In this document: piece by piece, positions 1 through 7,160 of the stretch
How the letters are laid out: every line of letters starts with the position of its first letter
Numbering within the stretch: position 1 is the stretch's first letter
Assembly (NCBI GenBank): GCA_903789505.1
Contig: CAIFEU010000079.1
Coordinates: forward strand, 1 to 10,856
Origin: an uncultured Coriobacteriales bacterium
GTDB lineage: Bacteria; Actinomycetota; Coriobacteriia; Coriobacteriales; UMGS124
Direction: 5' to 3'
Length of the DNA stretch: 10,856 bases
The notes under the pieces: generated by a model
What the model saw: the letters and a program-made list of their open reading frames with translations, nothing else
Told to the model about the DNA's origin: nothing
The model's database searches: none
Made by a program: the position numbers and the translations under genes

Positions 1-128
1 GCCGAGTCCGCCGCAAGCGCCTGGCCCGCCGCCGCGCTCGCGACCGCCCCGGTCGCCGCGCCGGCGGCCGCCCCGGTCAGAAACGAACGGCGGTCGATCT
101 GCCCCTTCGCGTCGTGTGATTGCGCCAT
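1..128 (-). CDS. N-terminus of a Tat-exported protein, probably a redox enzyme (partial, runs off left edge)
   Basis: Only the first 42 codons are inside the window. The ATG (126-128) has a good ribosome-binding site, GGGGAG, at 136-141 with 7 nt of spacing. The peptide has a polar start, then the twin-arginine motif DRRSFLTG (R13, R14), then a long run of small residues (Ala, Gly, Val) to about residue 39, ending in the cleavage-like LAA. This is a classical Tat signal peptide, so the mature protein would be folded and loaded with cofactor before export. In this kind of organism such leaders usually belong to flavin-dependent reductases (fumarate/urocanate reductase type) or molybdopterin oxidoreductases, but nothing of the mature domain is visible and I do not choose between them. 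It is separated from the fdn operon by about 1 kb and has its own start region. Confidence 0.8.
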   Translation of the reverse strand, partial: MAQSHDAKGQIDRRSFLTGAAAGAATGAVASAAAGQALAADS

Positions 129-197
129 GATGGTTCTCCCCTTCTTCGCGTGTTCCTTCCCCGTGCGCTCGTGGCCCGGGGGGAGGCCCGCCCGCGC

Positions 198-273
198 GGG
201 GGGGCGGGGGGCCTGCCTACCGCCCCACCAAAGCCATACCTGGCCCGGGGGGGTGGGGGGGGCGGGGCGGGGG
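198..273 (+). other. G-run cluster with quadruplex potential
   Basis: The plus strand reads G7-C-G6 at 198-211 and G7-T-G8-C-G4-C-G5 at 247-273. The second has four G-tracts separated by single-nucleotide loops, the arrangement known to form the most stable parallel G-quadruplexes. It lies 119-145 nt upstream of the ATG of the leftward Tat-signal gene, so the G-rich strand is the non-transcribed partner of that gene's RNA-like strand and the RNA itself would be C-rich. The first G-cluster can also pair with the C-rich bases just before it (AGGCCC near 184-189 with GGGCCT-like bases near 208-213). Whether it forms or acts in vivo cannot be told from sequence. Confidence 0.6.
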
Positions 274-648
274 CGCGTGGGACATGGCACGAGACCGCTC
301 ATCGCATGCCGTGCCCGCTGCGTCCACCCGCCGCGGCGCGCTGTGCCCAGCATGGTGCCAACGCCGCATCGCGAAATCCCCGGTCCGCGGCGAATCGCGC
401 CCCGAGCCGCGCCTCATACCCGAGGTGTGACGCCTCTGCCTGGGAGAACGCGCTTGTAATGAGACGTCAAGGGGCGATTACGAAGGCTGGGAGGGCATCG
501 GCTGGACGAGGTCGGAGCAGGGCGGCGAGACGGCATCGAAGGGGGCGAGCGGCGGAAATCGCTCCCGAACGTCGTGAGCATGCACGCCGAAGATGCGAAC
601 GAGGGGACTCACGACGGCGTGGGCTCGGCACGACGCCGGCCGAAGGCT

Positions 649-673
649 GGCCAAATCATGACGAAATGCGATG
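649..673 (+). repeat. 25-bp intergenic repeat, copy A
   Basis: This copy contains the invariant 14-bp core ATGACGAAATGCGA (658-671) preceded by GGCCAAATC. The same core occurs at 719-732 in the same orientation and at 838-851 inverted. The consensus over the three is GGYCAnnTM, then the core, then two variable bases. A 14-mer repeated three times within 200 bp, and that I do not see elsewhere in the window, is not expected by chance. The function is unknown. Confidence 0.8.
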
Positions 674-709
674 CCAGGCAGTTGGGAGGGCGGAAAATGG
701 CCTCCCGGT

Positions 710-734
710 GGTCAGGTAATGACGAAATGCGACG
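710..734 (+). repeat. 25-bp intergenic repeat, copy B
   Basis: Same core ATGACGAAATGCGA at 719-732, preceded by GGTCAGGTA. It starts 61 bp after copy A in the same orientation. Flanking bases outside the 25 bp do not match copy A, so the conserved unit is short and is not part of a longer duplication. Confidence 0.8.
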
Positions 735-835
735 AAAAGAGGGGTCCCATACCAGGGAGGAATACCTCGCGTAACGCGTCGTCCCAGGTCAAGGAGCCGC
801 GCTTGAAAGCGGGAAGCCAGCAAGATGACATCGCG

Positions 836-860
836 GCTCGCATTTCGTCATGAAATGGCC
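836..860 (-). repeat. 25-bp intergenic repeat, copy C (inverted)
   Basis: This is the third copy of the ATGACGAAATGCGA core, on the minus strand (838-851), preceded on that strand by GGCCATTTC. In this copy alone the unit is also a perfect dyad, CATTTC-5 bp-GAAATG (841-857). The other half-site is not conserved in copies A and B, so the shared signal is the directional 14-bp core and not the dyad. Copies B and C face each other across about 100 bp. Confidence 0.8.
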
Positions 861-932
861 AGGCGGGGACTGCAGCGGAGCACGAAGAGAATGCGACCCG
901 GCCATCAACGCGGCTTGCCCTGCGAGGGCCAT

Positions 933-987
933 CCCCCACTCCCCCGCCCCCGCGCGCACCCGCTCGCTCGCCCCCGCACCCGCTCGC
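933..987. repeat. C-rich low-complexity tract with an imperfect 20-bp tandem repeat
   Basis: The plus strand has three C5 runs at 933-937, 941-945 and 947-951, then CCC at 959-961 and C5 at 971-975. The 12-mer gcacccgctcgc occurs at 956-967 and again at 976-987, a 20-bp period. The minus strand is therefore G-rich and, if transcription of the fdn operon runs past fdhE, its RNA would carry four or more G-tracts able to form a quadruplex about 200 nt after the fdhE stop. This may be a transcript 3'-end structure or simple GC drift. Confidence 0.45.
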
Positions 988-1098
988 CCGCTCCCCGCGC
1001 TCGCGCCGCCGGCGCCCCAAACGCAGCGGGGCCGGCGCGGCTCGGCCGACACGCCCCATGCTTGGCATGCCGACCGGCACCACGCCGGCCCCGTCGTT

Positions 1099-1125
1099 CC
1101 CGGGCGCTCCCCGGGGCGGTCCGCC
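1099..1125 (-). terminator. GC-rich palindromes after fdhE, weak terminator candidate
   Basis: About 65-90 nt downstream of the fdhE stop, the sequence holds cccggg (1099-1104), ccccgggg (1109-1116) and the 11-bp palindrome ggcggtccgcc (1115-1125). The RNA would form short, very stable hairpins. No run of U follows on the minus strand, so this is not a canonical intrinsic terminator. It is listed only because it is the nearest structure to the operon end. Confidence 0.2.
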
Positions 1126-1190
1126 TCAGGCCGCGCCAGCCATCACCGGCCCGCGCGCCCCGGGCACGCGCCCCGAGGGACGTTCCCGCG

Positions 1191-2129
1191 CTACACGCGC
1201 TTCGAGTCGAGCAGCTGCTCGCGCAGCCGCGGGTCGTTCGCGATCTGGTCGAGGTTGGCCATCACGACGTCCTCGACCTCCATGACGAACGGCCCCTTCT
1301 CGAGGTCCTCGCGAAAGACCACGCGCGAGTACCCGCCGCACTCGTCGCAGGTCTGGATGCGGTGCGCCGGGTCGCCCGCCACGCTGTGGTAGTGCAGGTG
1401 GCCTTCGTTGCGCGTCCCGCAGTTCGTGCAGCGGATGCGCTCGAAGCCCCACTGCGTGCCGCACGTCGCGCAGTACTGCACGCGTCCGCGGCCGTCGGTC
1501 CCGGCGGACTCGCCCACCCACGACGCCGCCGCCGGCGCCCCGCACACGGGGCAGTCCAGCGAGGCGGACGCGGGCGGCGTCTCGCGGTCCTGGCGGCACT
1601 GCCGCGCGACCCACTCCGCGGCAGGCTGCAGGTGCGGGCGCAGCGAGAGCTGCAGCACCGACGCGAGCACGCCCAGGGGCACCTGCGTCGACACGCCCAG
1701 CCCGTCGGCGTGCATGAGGACGTCGTCGATGAACCCGGCGGGGTCCGAACCCGCCTGGCGCATGTCGAGTCCCGCGGCCAGGGCGCCCCAGTCGACCGCC
1801 CGCAGCCCCACGCTCGCCTGGGGGCTCAGTCCCGCCCCGTCAGCGATGCAGCCGGCGACCGCCGCGAGCGTCTCCGCCAGCTCGGCGGGGTCGATTGCGA
1901 CCGGCGCCTGGGAGAACACCGACTCCTGCCGGCGGTACAGCCCCGCAACGTCGGTGCCCTCGGGCAGCTCGCACGGCGCCCCGTCGCCCGCATGCCGGGC
2001 GGCAAGCTCGTCGGCACGGCGCTGCTGCAGCTCCAGGACGCGCTCGAAGAAGCGCAGGCGGGCGACGTCGCGCTCGTCGGCGCCCTCGGCGTACGCCGCG
2101 ACCGCGGCGTGCATGCGCTTGAGGTCCAT
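1191..2129 (-). CDS. fdhE: Formate dehydrogenase accessory protein FdhE
   Basis: FdhE proteins are cytoplasmic maturation factors for Tat-exported, selenocysteine-containing formate dehydrogenases. They bind the catalytic subunit before export and contain iron-binding rubredoxin-like cysteine pairs. This 312-residue protein (the family is usually about 300) has an alpha-helical N-terminal half and a C-terminal half with four CxxC pairs: C193/C196, C220/C223, C234/C237 and C261/C264, the last in CDECGGYSRV. The tail around 281-311 also looks like FdhE. The ATG (2127-2129) lies 1 nt after the fdnI stop, and a strong AGGAGGTG ribosome-binding site sits inside the end of fdnI, so the two are probably translationally coupled. 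Being last in the operon fits its chaperone role. It ends in TAG. Confidence 0.93.
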   Translation of the reverse strand: MDLKRMHAAVAAYAEGADERDVARLRFFERVLELQQRRADELAARHAGDGAPCELPEGTDVAGLYRRQESVFSQAPVAIDPAELAETLAAVAGCIADGAGLSPQASVGLRAVDWGALAAGLDMRQAGSDPAGFIDDVLMHADGLGVSTQVPLGVLASVLQLSLRPHLQPAAEWVARQCRQDRETPPASASLDCPVCGAPAAASWVGESAGTDGRGRVQYCATCGTQWGFERIRCTNCGTRNEGHLHYHSVAGDPAHRIQTCDECGGYSRVVFREDLEKGPFVMEVEDVVMANLDQIANDPRLREQLLDSKRV

Positions 2130-2130
2130 C

Positions 2131-2829
2131 CTACTTCTTCACCTCCTCGTAGTTGCCCTTCTCGATCTGCTTGCGAGCCCAGAAGCCCCAGTGGTACAGG
2201 GCGTCCGCCTCGGTGACCTTGCCGTCGCCCCACATGAGCCGCGAGGTGCCGCGGTAGGGCTGGAAGATGCCCGCACCCAGGTAGATGTGGGCGAGGCCGA
2301 ACACGATGAGCAGGATGAACGCCACGTCGTGGCAGGTGCGCATCGCCAGCAGCACGCCCGCGCTCGCGTGGAACACGCTCGTGCCGAGCCACAGCACCAC
2401 GCCGGAGACAGCGATCAGGATGCTCGACAGGATCAGCAGGCCGTCGGCGAAGCGCTGGCCGCTCTTGACCTCGTCCTGGTCGGGCATGTGGACGCGCTTG
2501 GCGCCCAGCATGTACGGCACGAACTTCTTGAGGAACTCCCAGTCCTGCGGGGTCCACTTGACGAAGTACTTGCCGAGGAACTCCTTGAAGCCGCGCGGCG
2601 AGGTGATGGCGCTCAGAATCGGCGCCACGATGAAGATGGTCCCCATGACGCGGTGCGACATGCGAAAGAACTGCGTCGCCGCCGGAAACGCCGCGGCGAG
2701 CGCCGGGACGAACACGAAGGCGCCGGAGACCATGAGCCACAGGCAGGTCACGGCGACGATGTCGTGGGTGATGCGCGTCTTGAGCGAGTGGCGCGGGATG
2801 ACGCGCTCGGGGTACTGTCTCTTCGCCAT
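2131..2829 (-). CDS. fdnI: Formate dehydrogenase cytochrome b subunit (gamma, FdnI-like)
   Basis: This is the membrane subunit that takes electrons from the FdnH clusters through two b hemes and reduces the quinone pool. It is 232 residues long (E. coli FdnI is 217), with four hydrophobic segments at about 22-45, 57-76, 129-150 and 165-187. The expected heme-ligand histidines are visible: H22 at the start of helix 1 (KTRITHD), H59 in helix 2 (RMSHR), H167 (RTCHD) and H181 (GLAHIYLG) in helix 4. The loop between helices 2 and 3 (KWTPQDWEFLKKF) is typical of formate dehydrogenase gamma subunits. Its ATG overlaps the fdnH stop by one base (TAATG), implying coupled translation and equal stoichiometry. 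It ends in TAG. Confidence 0.95.
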   Translation of the reverse strand: MAKRQYPERVIPRHSLKTRITHDIVAVTCLWLMVSGAFVFVPALAAAFPAATQFFRMSHRVMGTIFIVAPILSAITSPRGFKEFLGKYFVKWTPQDWEFLKKFVPYMLGAKRVHMPDQDEVKSGQRFADGLLILSSILIAVSGVVLWLGTSVFHASAGVLLAMRTCHDVAFILLIVFGLAHIYLGAGIFQPYRGTSRLMWGDGKVTEADALYHWGFWARKQIEKGNYEEVKK

Positions 2830-3734
2830 TATCGCTCGCCTGCTTCCTTGTCGATGTGCTTGACGACCTCGCCGGTGTCGGTGTCGATGACGTCGTGGTT
2901 CTTCTCATCGTAGTACAGCTTGTCGCGGTGGTAGCCATGCGCGAGCGCGTACGTGAGGGCCAGGCCGCCCACGACGCCCACGGCAGCGACCGCCCCGAGG
3001 GGCTTCGCGACCTTGCTGAGCACGTCGACCAGCGGGCTCTTCGCGGGCTTGTCGGGCAGCGGCTCGTACATCGAGACGTCGTACTTGAGCACGTTGATCA
3101 CGTGCAGGCCGCCCATCTCGGTCTCGCCGTAGACGCGAGCGTCCTCGAAGCCCTTGGCCTTGAGGGCGTCCACGCGCTCGTGCGCCTTGGCGATCATCTC
3201 GTCGCGGTCGCCGAAGTCGAGCGCGCCCGGCTGGCAGGCGCCCACGCACGCCGGCTTGCGGTCGTGGCGCACGCGGTCGATGCAGGCGGTGCACTTGTCA
3301 ATCTTGATGCCGGCACCCTGCACGCCCACGCCGCGGTGGCGCGGGACGTCGAACGGGCAGGCGCTGCGGCAGTACTGGCAGCCGATGCACTTGTCGACGT
3401 CGTAGACGACGAACCCGGTGCCGTCGGTGTCGTGGTGCAGGCACCCGCTCGGGCAGACCTCGACGCAGGCGGCGTCGGTGCAGTGCATGCACGCCCTGCG
3501 GCCGAAGCCCCAGTCGATGCCGTAGGCGTTCTCGCGCTCGCGCTCCTTGAACGTGATGATCAGACGCGTGTCCTTGTTGAGGTCCGGCGGGTTCTGGTAG
3601 GTGCCCGCGAAGGTGTCCTTGCCGGCATCGAAGTCGATCGGCGAGGGCAGCTCGTTCCACACCTTGCACGACGCCTGGCAGCCGCGGCACGCGGTGCACA
3701 GCGACGAGTCGAAGTAGATTGCAAGCTCAGACAT
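2829..3734 (-). CDS. fdnH: Formate dehydrogenase iron-sulfur subunit (beta, FdnH-like)
   Basis: This is the electron-transfer subunit linking FdnG to FdnI. It is 301 residues (E. coli FdnH has 294). Sixteen cysteines in four groups ligate four [4Fe-4S] clusters: C13/C16/C19/C23, C82/C85/C90/C94, C116/C119/C122/C126 and C148/C151/C163/C167. C98 is an extra cysteine next to the second group. A single transmembrane helix lies at about 245-267 (PLGAVAAVGVVGGLALTYAL), followed by a charged tail of about 34 residues. There is no signal peptide, as expected for a subunit carried out of the cell together with Tat-bearing FdnG and then anchored by its C-terminal helix. The ATG is 13 nt after the fdnG stop. 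The ribosome-binding site GGGAGG begins within the last base of that TAG, with 8 nt of spacing. It ends in TAA, the only gene here that does. Confidence 0.96.
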   Translation of the reverse strand: MSELAIYFDSSLCTACRGCQASCKVWNELPSPIDFDAGKDTFAGTYQNPPDLNKDTRLIITFKERERENAYGIDWGFGRRACMHCTDAACVEVCPSGCLHHDTDGTGFVVYDVDKCIGCQYCRSACPFDVPRHRGVGVQGAGIKIDKCTACIDRVRHDRKPACVGACQPGALDFGDRDEMIAKAHERVDALKAKGFEDARVYGETEMGGLHVINVLKYDVSMYEPLPDKPAKSPLVDVLSKVAKPLGAVAAVGVVGGLALTYALAHGYHRDKLYYDEKNHDVIDTDTGEVVKHIDKEAGER

Positions 3735-3747
3735 GTCCCACGCCTCC

Positions 3748-6700
3748 CTATGCCTTCTCGATGTCGACCAGGAACGCCTTGTTCTCGGCGATGAAGCTGT
3801 TCGGGTCGCCGACGCCGGGCACCAGGTCGTTCGTGATGTCGCCGTGGGTGTAGACGTTCGCCCAGCCCCAGTCGTGCACGATGCCGATCGTGTACTGCTT
3901 GGACCCGTTGACCGTCAGCGGGGTGATGCGCTTGGTCACCATCGCCTTGACCACGATCGAGCCGCGGTCGTTGAAGATGCGCACGTCGTCGCCGTTCTCG
4001 ATGCCCTTCTCCTGCGCGAGCTCGGTCGGGAGCTCGCAGTACTGCGTCGGCATCATCTCGTTGAGGACGGGGGCGTTGTGCGTCTCGGCGCCCGACGACC
4101 AGTGCTCGGTGAACGAGTAGGTCGTGGCGACGATCGGGTAGGTGCCCGACGTCCCCTTCTTGTTGGAGTCGTAGCTGTTGAACAGCATCGCGGGGTTGGA
4201 CCCGGCGCCGTTGAGCAGGTTCTCGGTGGGCGACTCGAACGGCTCGTAGTGCTCGGGCAGCGGCATGTCGTTGAGCGTCGAGGCGAACAGACGGGCGTTC
4301 TGCTCCCAGTTCATGAAGAACGCCTTGTTGTTGGGCTCGACGGCGACGGTGTTGCCGTCGGAGTCGGTCTTGCTCGCCACGAAGTCGGGCACGTCGTTGG
4401 TGACCCACTTCTCGCCGTCCCACTCCACGGGGGCGAGGCCCTCGCGCCACGGCTTGCCGTCCATGTCGCACGACGCGCGGTTGTACAGGATGCGGCGGTT
4501 CGCCGGCCAGCTGAACGCCCACTTGGGGAAGATGTTCAGGCCGTCGGGGTCGTCGCGCAGGCGCCTGCCGACGTTCTGCTGCGCGGGGTCGAACGGTGCG
4601 TCGGGGTTGCCGTAGTAGCCCGTGTAGATCCAGACGCCCGAAGCCGTGGAGCCGTCGGCCTTGAGCTTGGAGTAGCCGTCGAGCAGCTTGGGCGTGCCGT
4701 TCTCGAAGTCCTCGGTCGCGCCATAGGTGGAGTAGCCGTTGAGCTCCCAGGCCACCTTGCGCATGTCGGGCTTGCCGTCGTCGCCGGCGTAGTCCCACTT
4801 GGCGTTGAGGATCGGGTCGGGCAGGGCGCCGCCCTCCTCCTCGTAGAGCTGGCGCAGGCGCTGGTGCACGAGCCAGATCGCCTCGAGGTCCCACTTGGAG
4901 TCGCCGCGCGGCTCGATTGCCTGGTAGCGCCACTGCATGACGCGGCCGGAGTTGATCACCGTGCCGTTCTTCTCGAACAGGCTCGCGATGGGCAGGAAGT
5001 AGCACTCGGTGTTGATCTCGGACGCCTTGTCGCGCATGTCGGGAGCGTCCCAGAACGAGGCGGTCTCGGTCATGTACATGTCGTCGAAGACCAGCCAGTC
5101 GAGGTTGGCGATGACGTTGCGCAGGTACTTGGAGTTGCCCAGCGATTGCAGCGGGTTCTGGCCGAAGAACCAGTAGCCCTTGATCACGCCCTCCTCCATG
5201 AGGTGGAACGCGTTCTGGATGGAGCGCTTGGGGGCGCTGTCAAGCTTGGGCAGCCAGTCGTAGCCGTAGTCGTTGTCGGCCGTGGCGTTCTCGCCGAAGA
5301 ACGACTTGAGCCACGAGATGAGGAACTTGGGCTTGTTGGACCAGTAGCCGTCCGTGGCGGTCTCGTTCTCGAGGTACTCCGCCAGGGTGATATCCGACGA
5401 ATCCTTGGGCCACTACAGGTAGCCGGTCAGATCGCCGGGCGCGATACACATGTCGGTGCAGCCCTGGACGTTGGGCTCGCCGCGCAGGGCGCCGAGCTGG
5501 CCGCCGGGCACGCCGATGTTGCCGAGCAGCAGCTGCACGATCGACATGATGCGCGTGTTGCCGGTGCCGACGCTGTGCTGCGTCTGGCCGAGCGCGTAGG
5601 TGATCGCACCGGCCTTGTCGGAGGCGCCGGTGGCGGTGTACACGTCATAGACGTGCTCGAGCACGTCCTTGTCCATGCCGCAGATGCTCGAGACCGTGTC
5701 GAGCGTGTAGCGCGAGTAGTGCTCGCGCATGATCTGGTACACGCAGTTGGGGTCCTGCAGGGTCTCGTCCTTCTTGGGAACCTTGAGCGTGGGGGTGTTG
5801 AAGGCCGGCACGCCCGACTCGCGCGTCCACGCGTAGGCGCCGCCGTCGGAGGTGTCCCACTGCTTCTCCTCCTCGACCTGGTACGCCCAGGTGGTCTTGT
5901 CGTAGGAGCAGCTGTCGGAGTTGAAGCCGCTGAACAGGCCGGAGTCGGCGTCGTACTGGTAGTCGGGGTCGACGAGGTAGGAGATGTTGGTGTAGGCGAC
6001 GCAGTAGTCGCGCTGCATGCGGTCGTTCTCGAACATGTAGTTGATCTAGCCGCCGAAGTAGGCGATGTCGGTGCCCGGGCGGATGGGGCAGTAGATGTCC
6101 GCGCGCGCCGCGGAGCGCGTGAAGCGCGGATCGACGACGATGTAGGTCGCGCCCTTGTCGATCGCCCGATTGATCCACTTCATCGAGGCGGGATGGCATT
6201 CGGCGGGATTGCCGCCGCAGGTGAGGATGACGTCAGAGTTGGCGAAGTCGCCAAACTGACCGGTCATCGCTCCGCGTCCGAACGTTGGTGCCAGACCGGC
6301 AACCGTGGAGCTGTGTCAAACGCGTGCCTGGTTGTCGAGGGTGATCGCGCCGATCTCCCTCATCATCTTGACGATGAAGTACTCCTCCTCGATCGTCATC
6401 GAGGAACCGCCGAGGGCGCCGATCGCGGGCGTGCGGTTCACGGTCACGCCGGCGTCGTTTGTCTCCTCGAACGTGGCGTCGCGCGTGTCCTTGATGTGGC
6501 GCGCGATCTCGTCGACCGCGTCGTCCCACGAGATCTGGTCCCAGTGGTCGCTGCCGGGGCGGCGCACCATCGGGGTCATGATGCGGCTCTCGTTCTCCTC
6601 GAGCTCGCGCGTCTCGGGGTTCACGAGCATGTCGGTCTGGAACTCCGCCGCGCCCTTGGGGCACAGCCCTCCCTCGCTCACGAAGTGCTCCGGGTCTCCC

Positions 6701-6918
6701 TCGACGTGCACGAGCTTGCCGTCGCGCGTCGAGCAGACCAGGCCGCACCCGCATGCGCAGTAGCAGCAGATCGACGTGTACTCCTCGGTGTCCTCGAGCT
6801 TCCACTGCTTCTGGGTGTCCATCGCGAATGCGGTGGACTGCCCGGAAAGCTCGAAGGCGACCGAGCCGGCAAGCGCCGCAGATGTGGCCTTGAGCAGGCC
6901 GCGCCTGGAAATCTCCAT
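3748..6918 (-). CDS. fdnG: Selenocysteine formate dehydrogenase catalytic subunit (alpha, FdnG-like), frame interrupted by two in-frame TAG codons
   Basis: This molybdopterin (bis-MGD) enzyme oxidises formate to CO2 on the outer face of the membrane. One frame runs from the ATG at 6918 to the TAG at 3748-3750: 1056 positions, versus 1015 in E. coli FdnG. Visible features are the Tat motif SRRGLLK (R5, R6) with cleavage probably after A32; [4Fe-4S] ligands C51, C54, C58 and C86; selenocysteine 201 (TGA at 6316-6318) in QARV-U-HSSTVAGLAPTFGRGAM; NRRILYNRAS at 807-816; LPEHYEPFE at 887-895; and the C-terminal cofactor-binding domain from about 923. Homology to FdnG continues in one frame on both sides of TAG291 (6046-6048, YFGG-stop-INYMFEND) and TAG502 (5413-5415, TGYL-stop-WPKD). 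There is no frameshift and no missing motif. Without suppression the product would stop at residue 290, so this is either a recent pseudogene or sequence error, or a gene needing amber readthrough. The ATG at 6918 is preferred over a TTG at 6930 because GGGAGGG lies 3 nt upstream and the Tat leader then begins MEISRRG. Confidence 0.9.
5413..5415 (-). other. In-frame TAG, codon 502 of fdnG
   Basis: On the minus strand the codons read CTG TAG TGG CCC AAG (L-stop-W-P-K). Alignment from memory to E. coli FdnG puts this at the poorly conserved stretch after the PGYM of that protein, so the original residue cannot be deduced. CAG, AAG, GAG and TGG are each one base away. The next in-frame ATG with any length is at 5199, after 71 codons that also match the family. 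Confidence 0.9.
6046..6048 (-). other. In-frame TAG, codon 291 of fdnG
   Basis: The minus-strand codons read TTC GGC GGC TAG ATC AAC TAC ATG (F-G-G-stop-I-N-Y-M). In E. coli FdnG the matching place is FLSGVLLYLL, where the residue is hydrophobic. TGG (Trp) and TTG (Leu) are one base from TAG. The frame is preserved exactly on both sides. Confidence 0.9.
6280..6318 (-). promoter_or_regulatory. SECIS element directing selenocysteine at UGA codon 201 of fdnG
   Basis: Starting at the UGA, the RNA reads UGACACAGCUCCAC and then GGUUGCCGGUCUGGCACC (6287-6304 on the plus strand). The latter folds as a stem with three G-C/U-A pairs, a bulged U, three G-C pairs and the loop GGUCU. The distance from UGA to the bulged U (position 17) and the GGUCU loop are the same as in the E. 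coli fdhF SECIS recognised by SelB, and much of the primary sequence matches too. This makes UGA201 a decoded selenocysteine codon, not a stop. SelA, SelB, SelC and SelD must be encoded elsewhere in the genome. Confidence 0.93.
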
Positions 6919-6921
6919 GCG

Positions 6922-6928
6922 CCCTCCC
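6922..6928 (-). promoter_or_regulatory. Ribosome-binding site of fdnG
   Basis: The minus strand reads GGGAGGG, then CGC, then ATG. It decides the start at 6918 over the in-frame TTG at 6928-6930, which would fall inside the Shine-Dalgarno sequence. Confidence 0.7.
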
Positions 6929-6955
6929 AACCTTCGGTTCTCCCATGGCCGCCAT

Positions 6956-6971
6956 CCGCCCCTCCGGGCGG
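6956..6971 (-). other. GC hairpin in the fdnG leader
   Basis: The arms ccgccc (6956-6961) and gggcgg (6966-6971) pair around a 4-nt loop. The hairpin ends 28 nt before the ribosome-binding site in the transcript and may affect leader folding. It is short, so its relevance is uncertain. Confidence 0.35.
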
Positions 6972-7160
6972 CTGCGACCCCTCTGAGCGTCCGTCCGGCG
7001 TGCGCGGCTCACGGCACGGCGCGCGGGGCGCGGCGGCTGCCTCGCCGGGACGGCGGGCTGCGGCGCGGGGCGCGCTGCGGCGATCAATCGAGTCGCGAGT
7101 GGTCTGTGTACGGCATGAATCGCGCCGTGGACGGCAGGCTGCACACAGGACAGGGAACGC

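Larger units (their letters stand above)
129..1190. other. Gene-free region between fdhE and the Tat-signal gene
   Basis: I see no credible gene in these 1062 bases. Open frames here are products of high GC: their translations are Arg/Pro/Ala-rich, match no family I know, and lack convincing ribosome-binding sites. The region does hold structure. There are very long G-runs on the plus strand at 182-273, three copies of a 25-bp repeat between 649 and 860, a C-rich imperfect tandem tract around 930-1000, and GC-rich palindromes at 1099-1125 just past fdhE. A TTGACG hexamer on the minus strand (465-470) lacks a matching -10 box, so I cannot place a promoter for the leftward Tat-signal gene. The 10-mer cgaaggctgg also occurs twice (481-490 and 641-650). 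Confidence 0.6.

Noticed and set aside
120..719. Plus-strand open frame in the left gene-free region
   Set aside because: Low-complexity Arg/Ala/Gly translation through the G-runs, no ribosome-binding site, no family resemblance.
649..860. CRISPR array
   Set aside because: Only three short repeats with irregular spacing and one in the opposite orientation; no cas genes.
825..2216. 463-codon plus-strand open frame over fdhE
   Set aside because: Antisense shadow of fdhE extended into GC-rich intergenic DNA; Arg/Pro-rich, no recognisable family and no ribosome-binding site.
3748..6918. Pyrrolysine as the meaning of the two internal TAG codons
   Set aside because: No pyl gene is in the window, formate dehydrogenases are not known pyrrolysine proteins, and TAG is the ordinary terminal stop in five genes here. 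It is not excluded, but there is no positive evidence.
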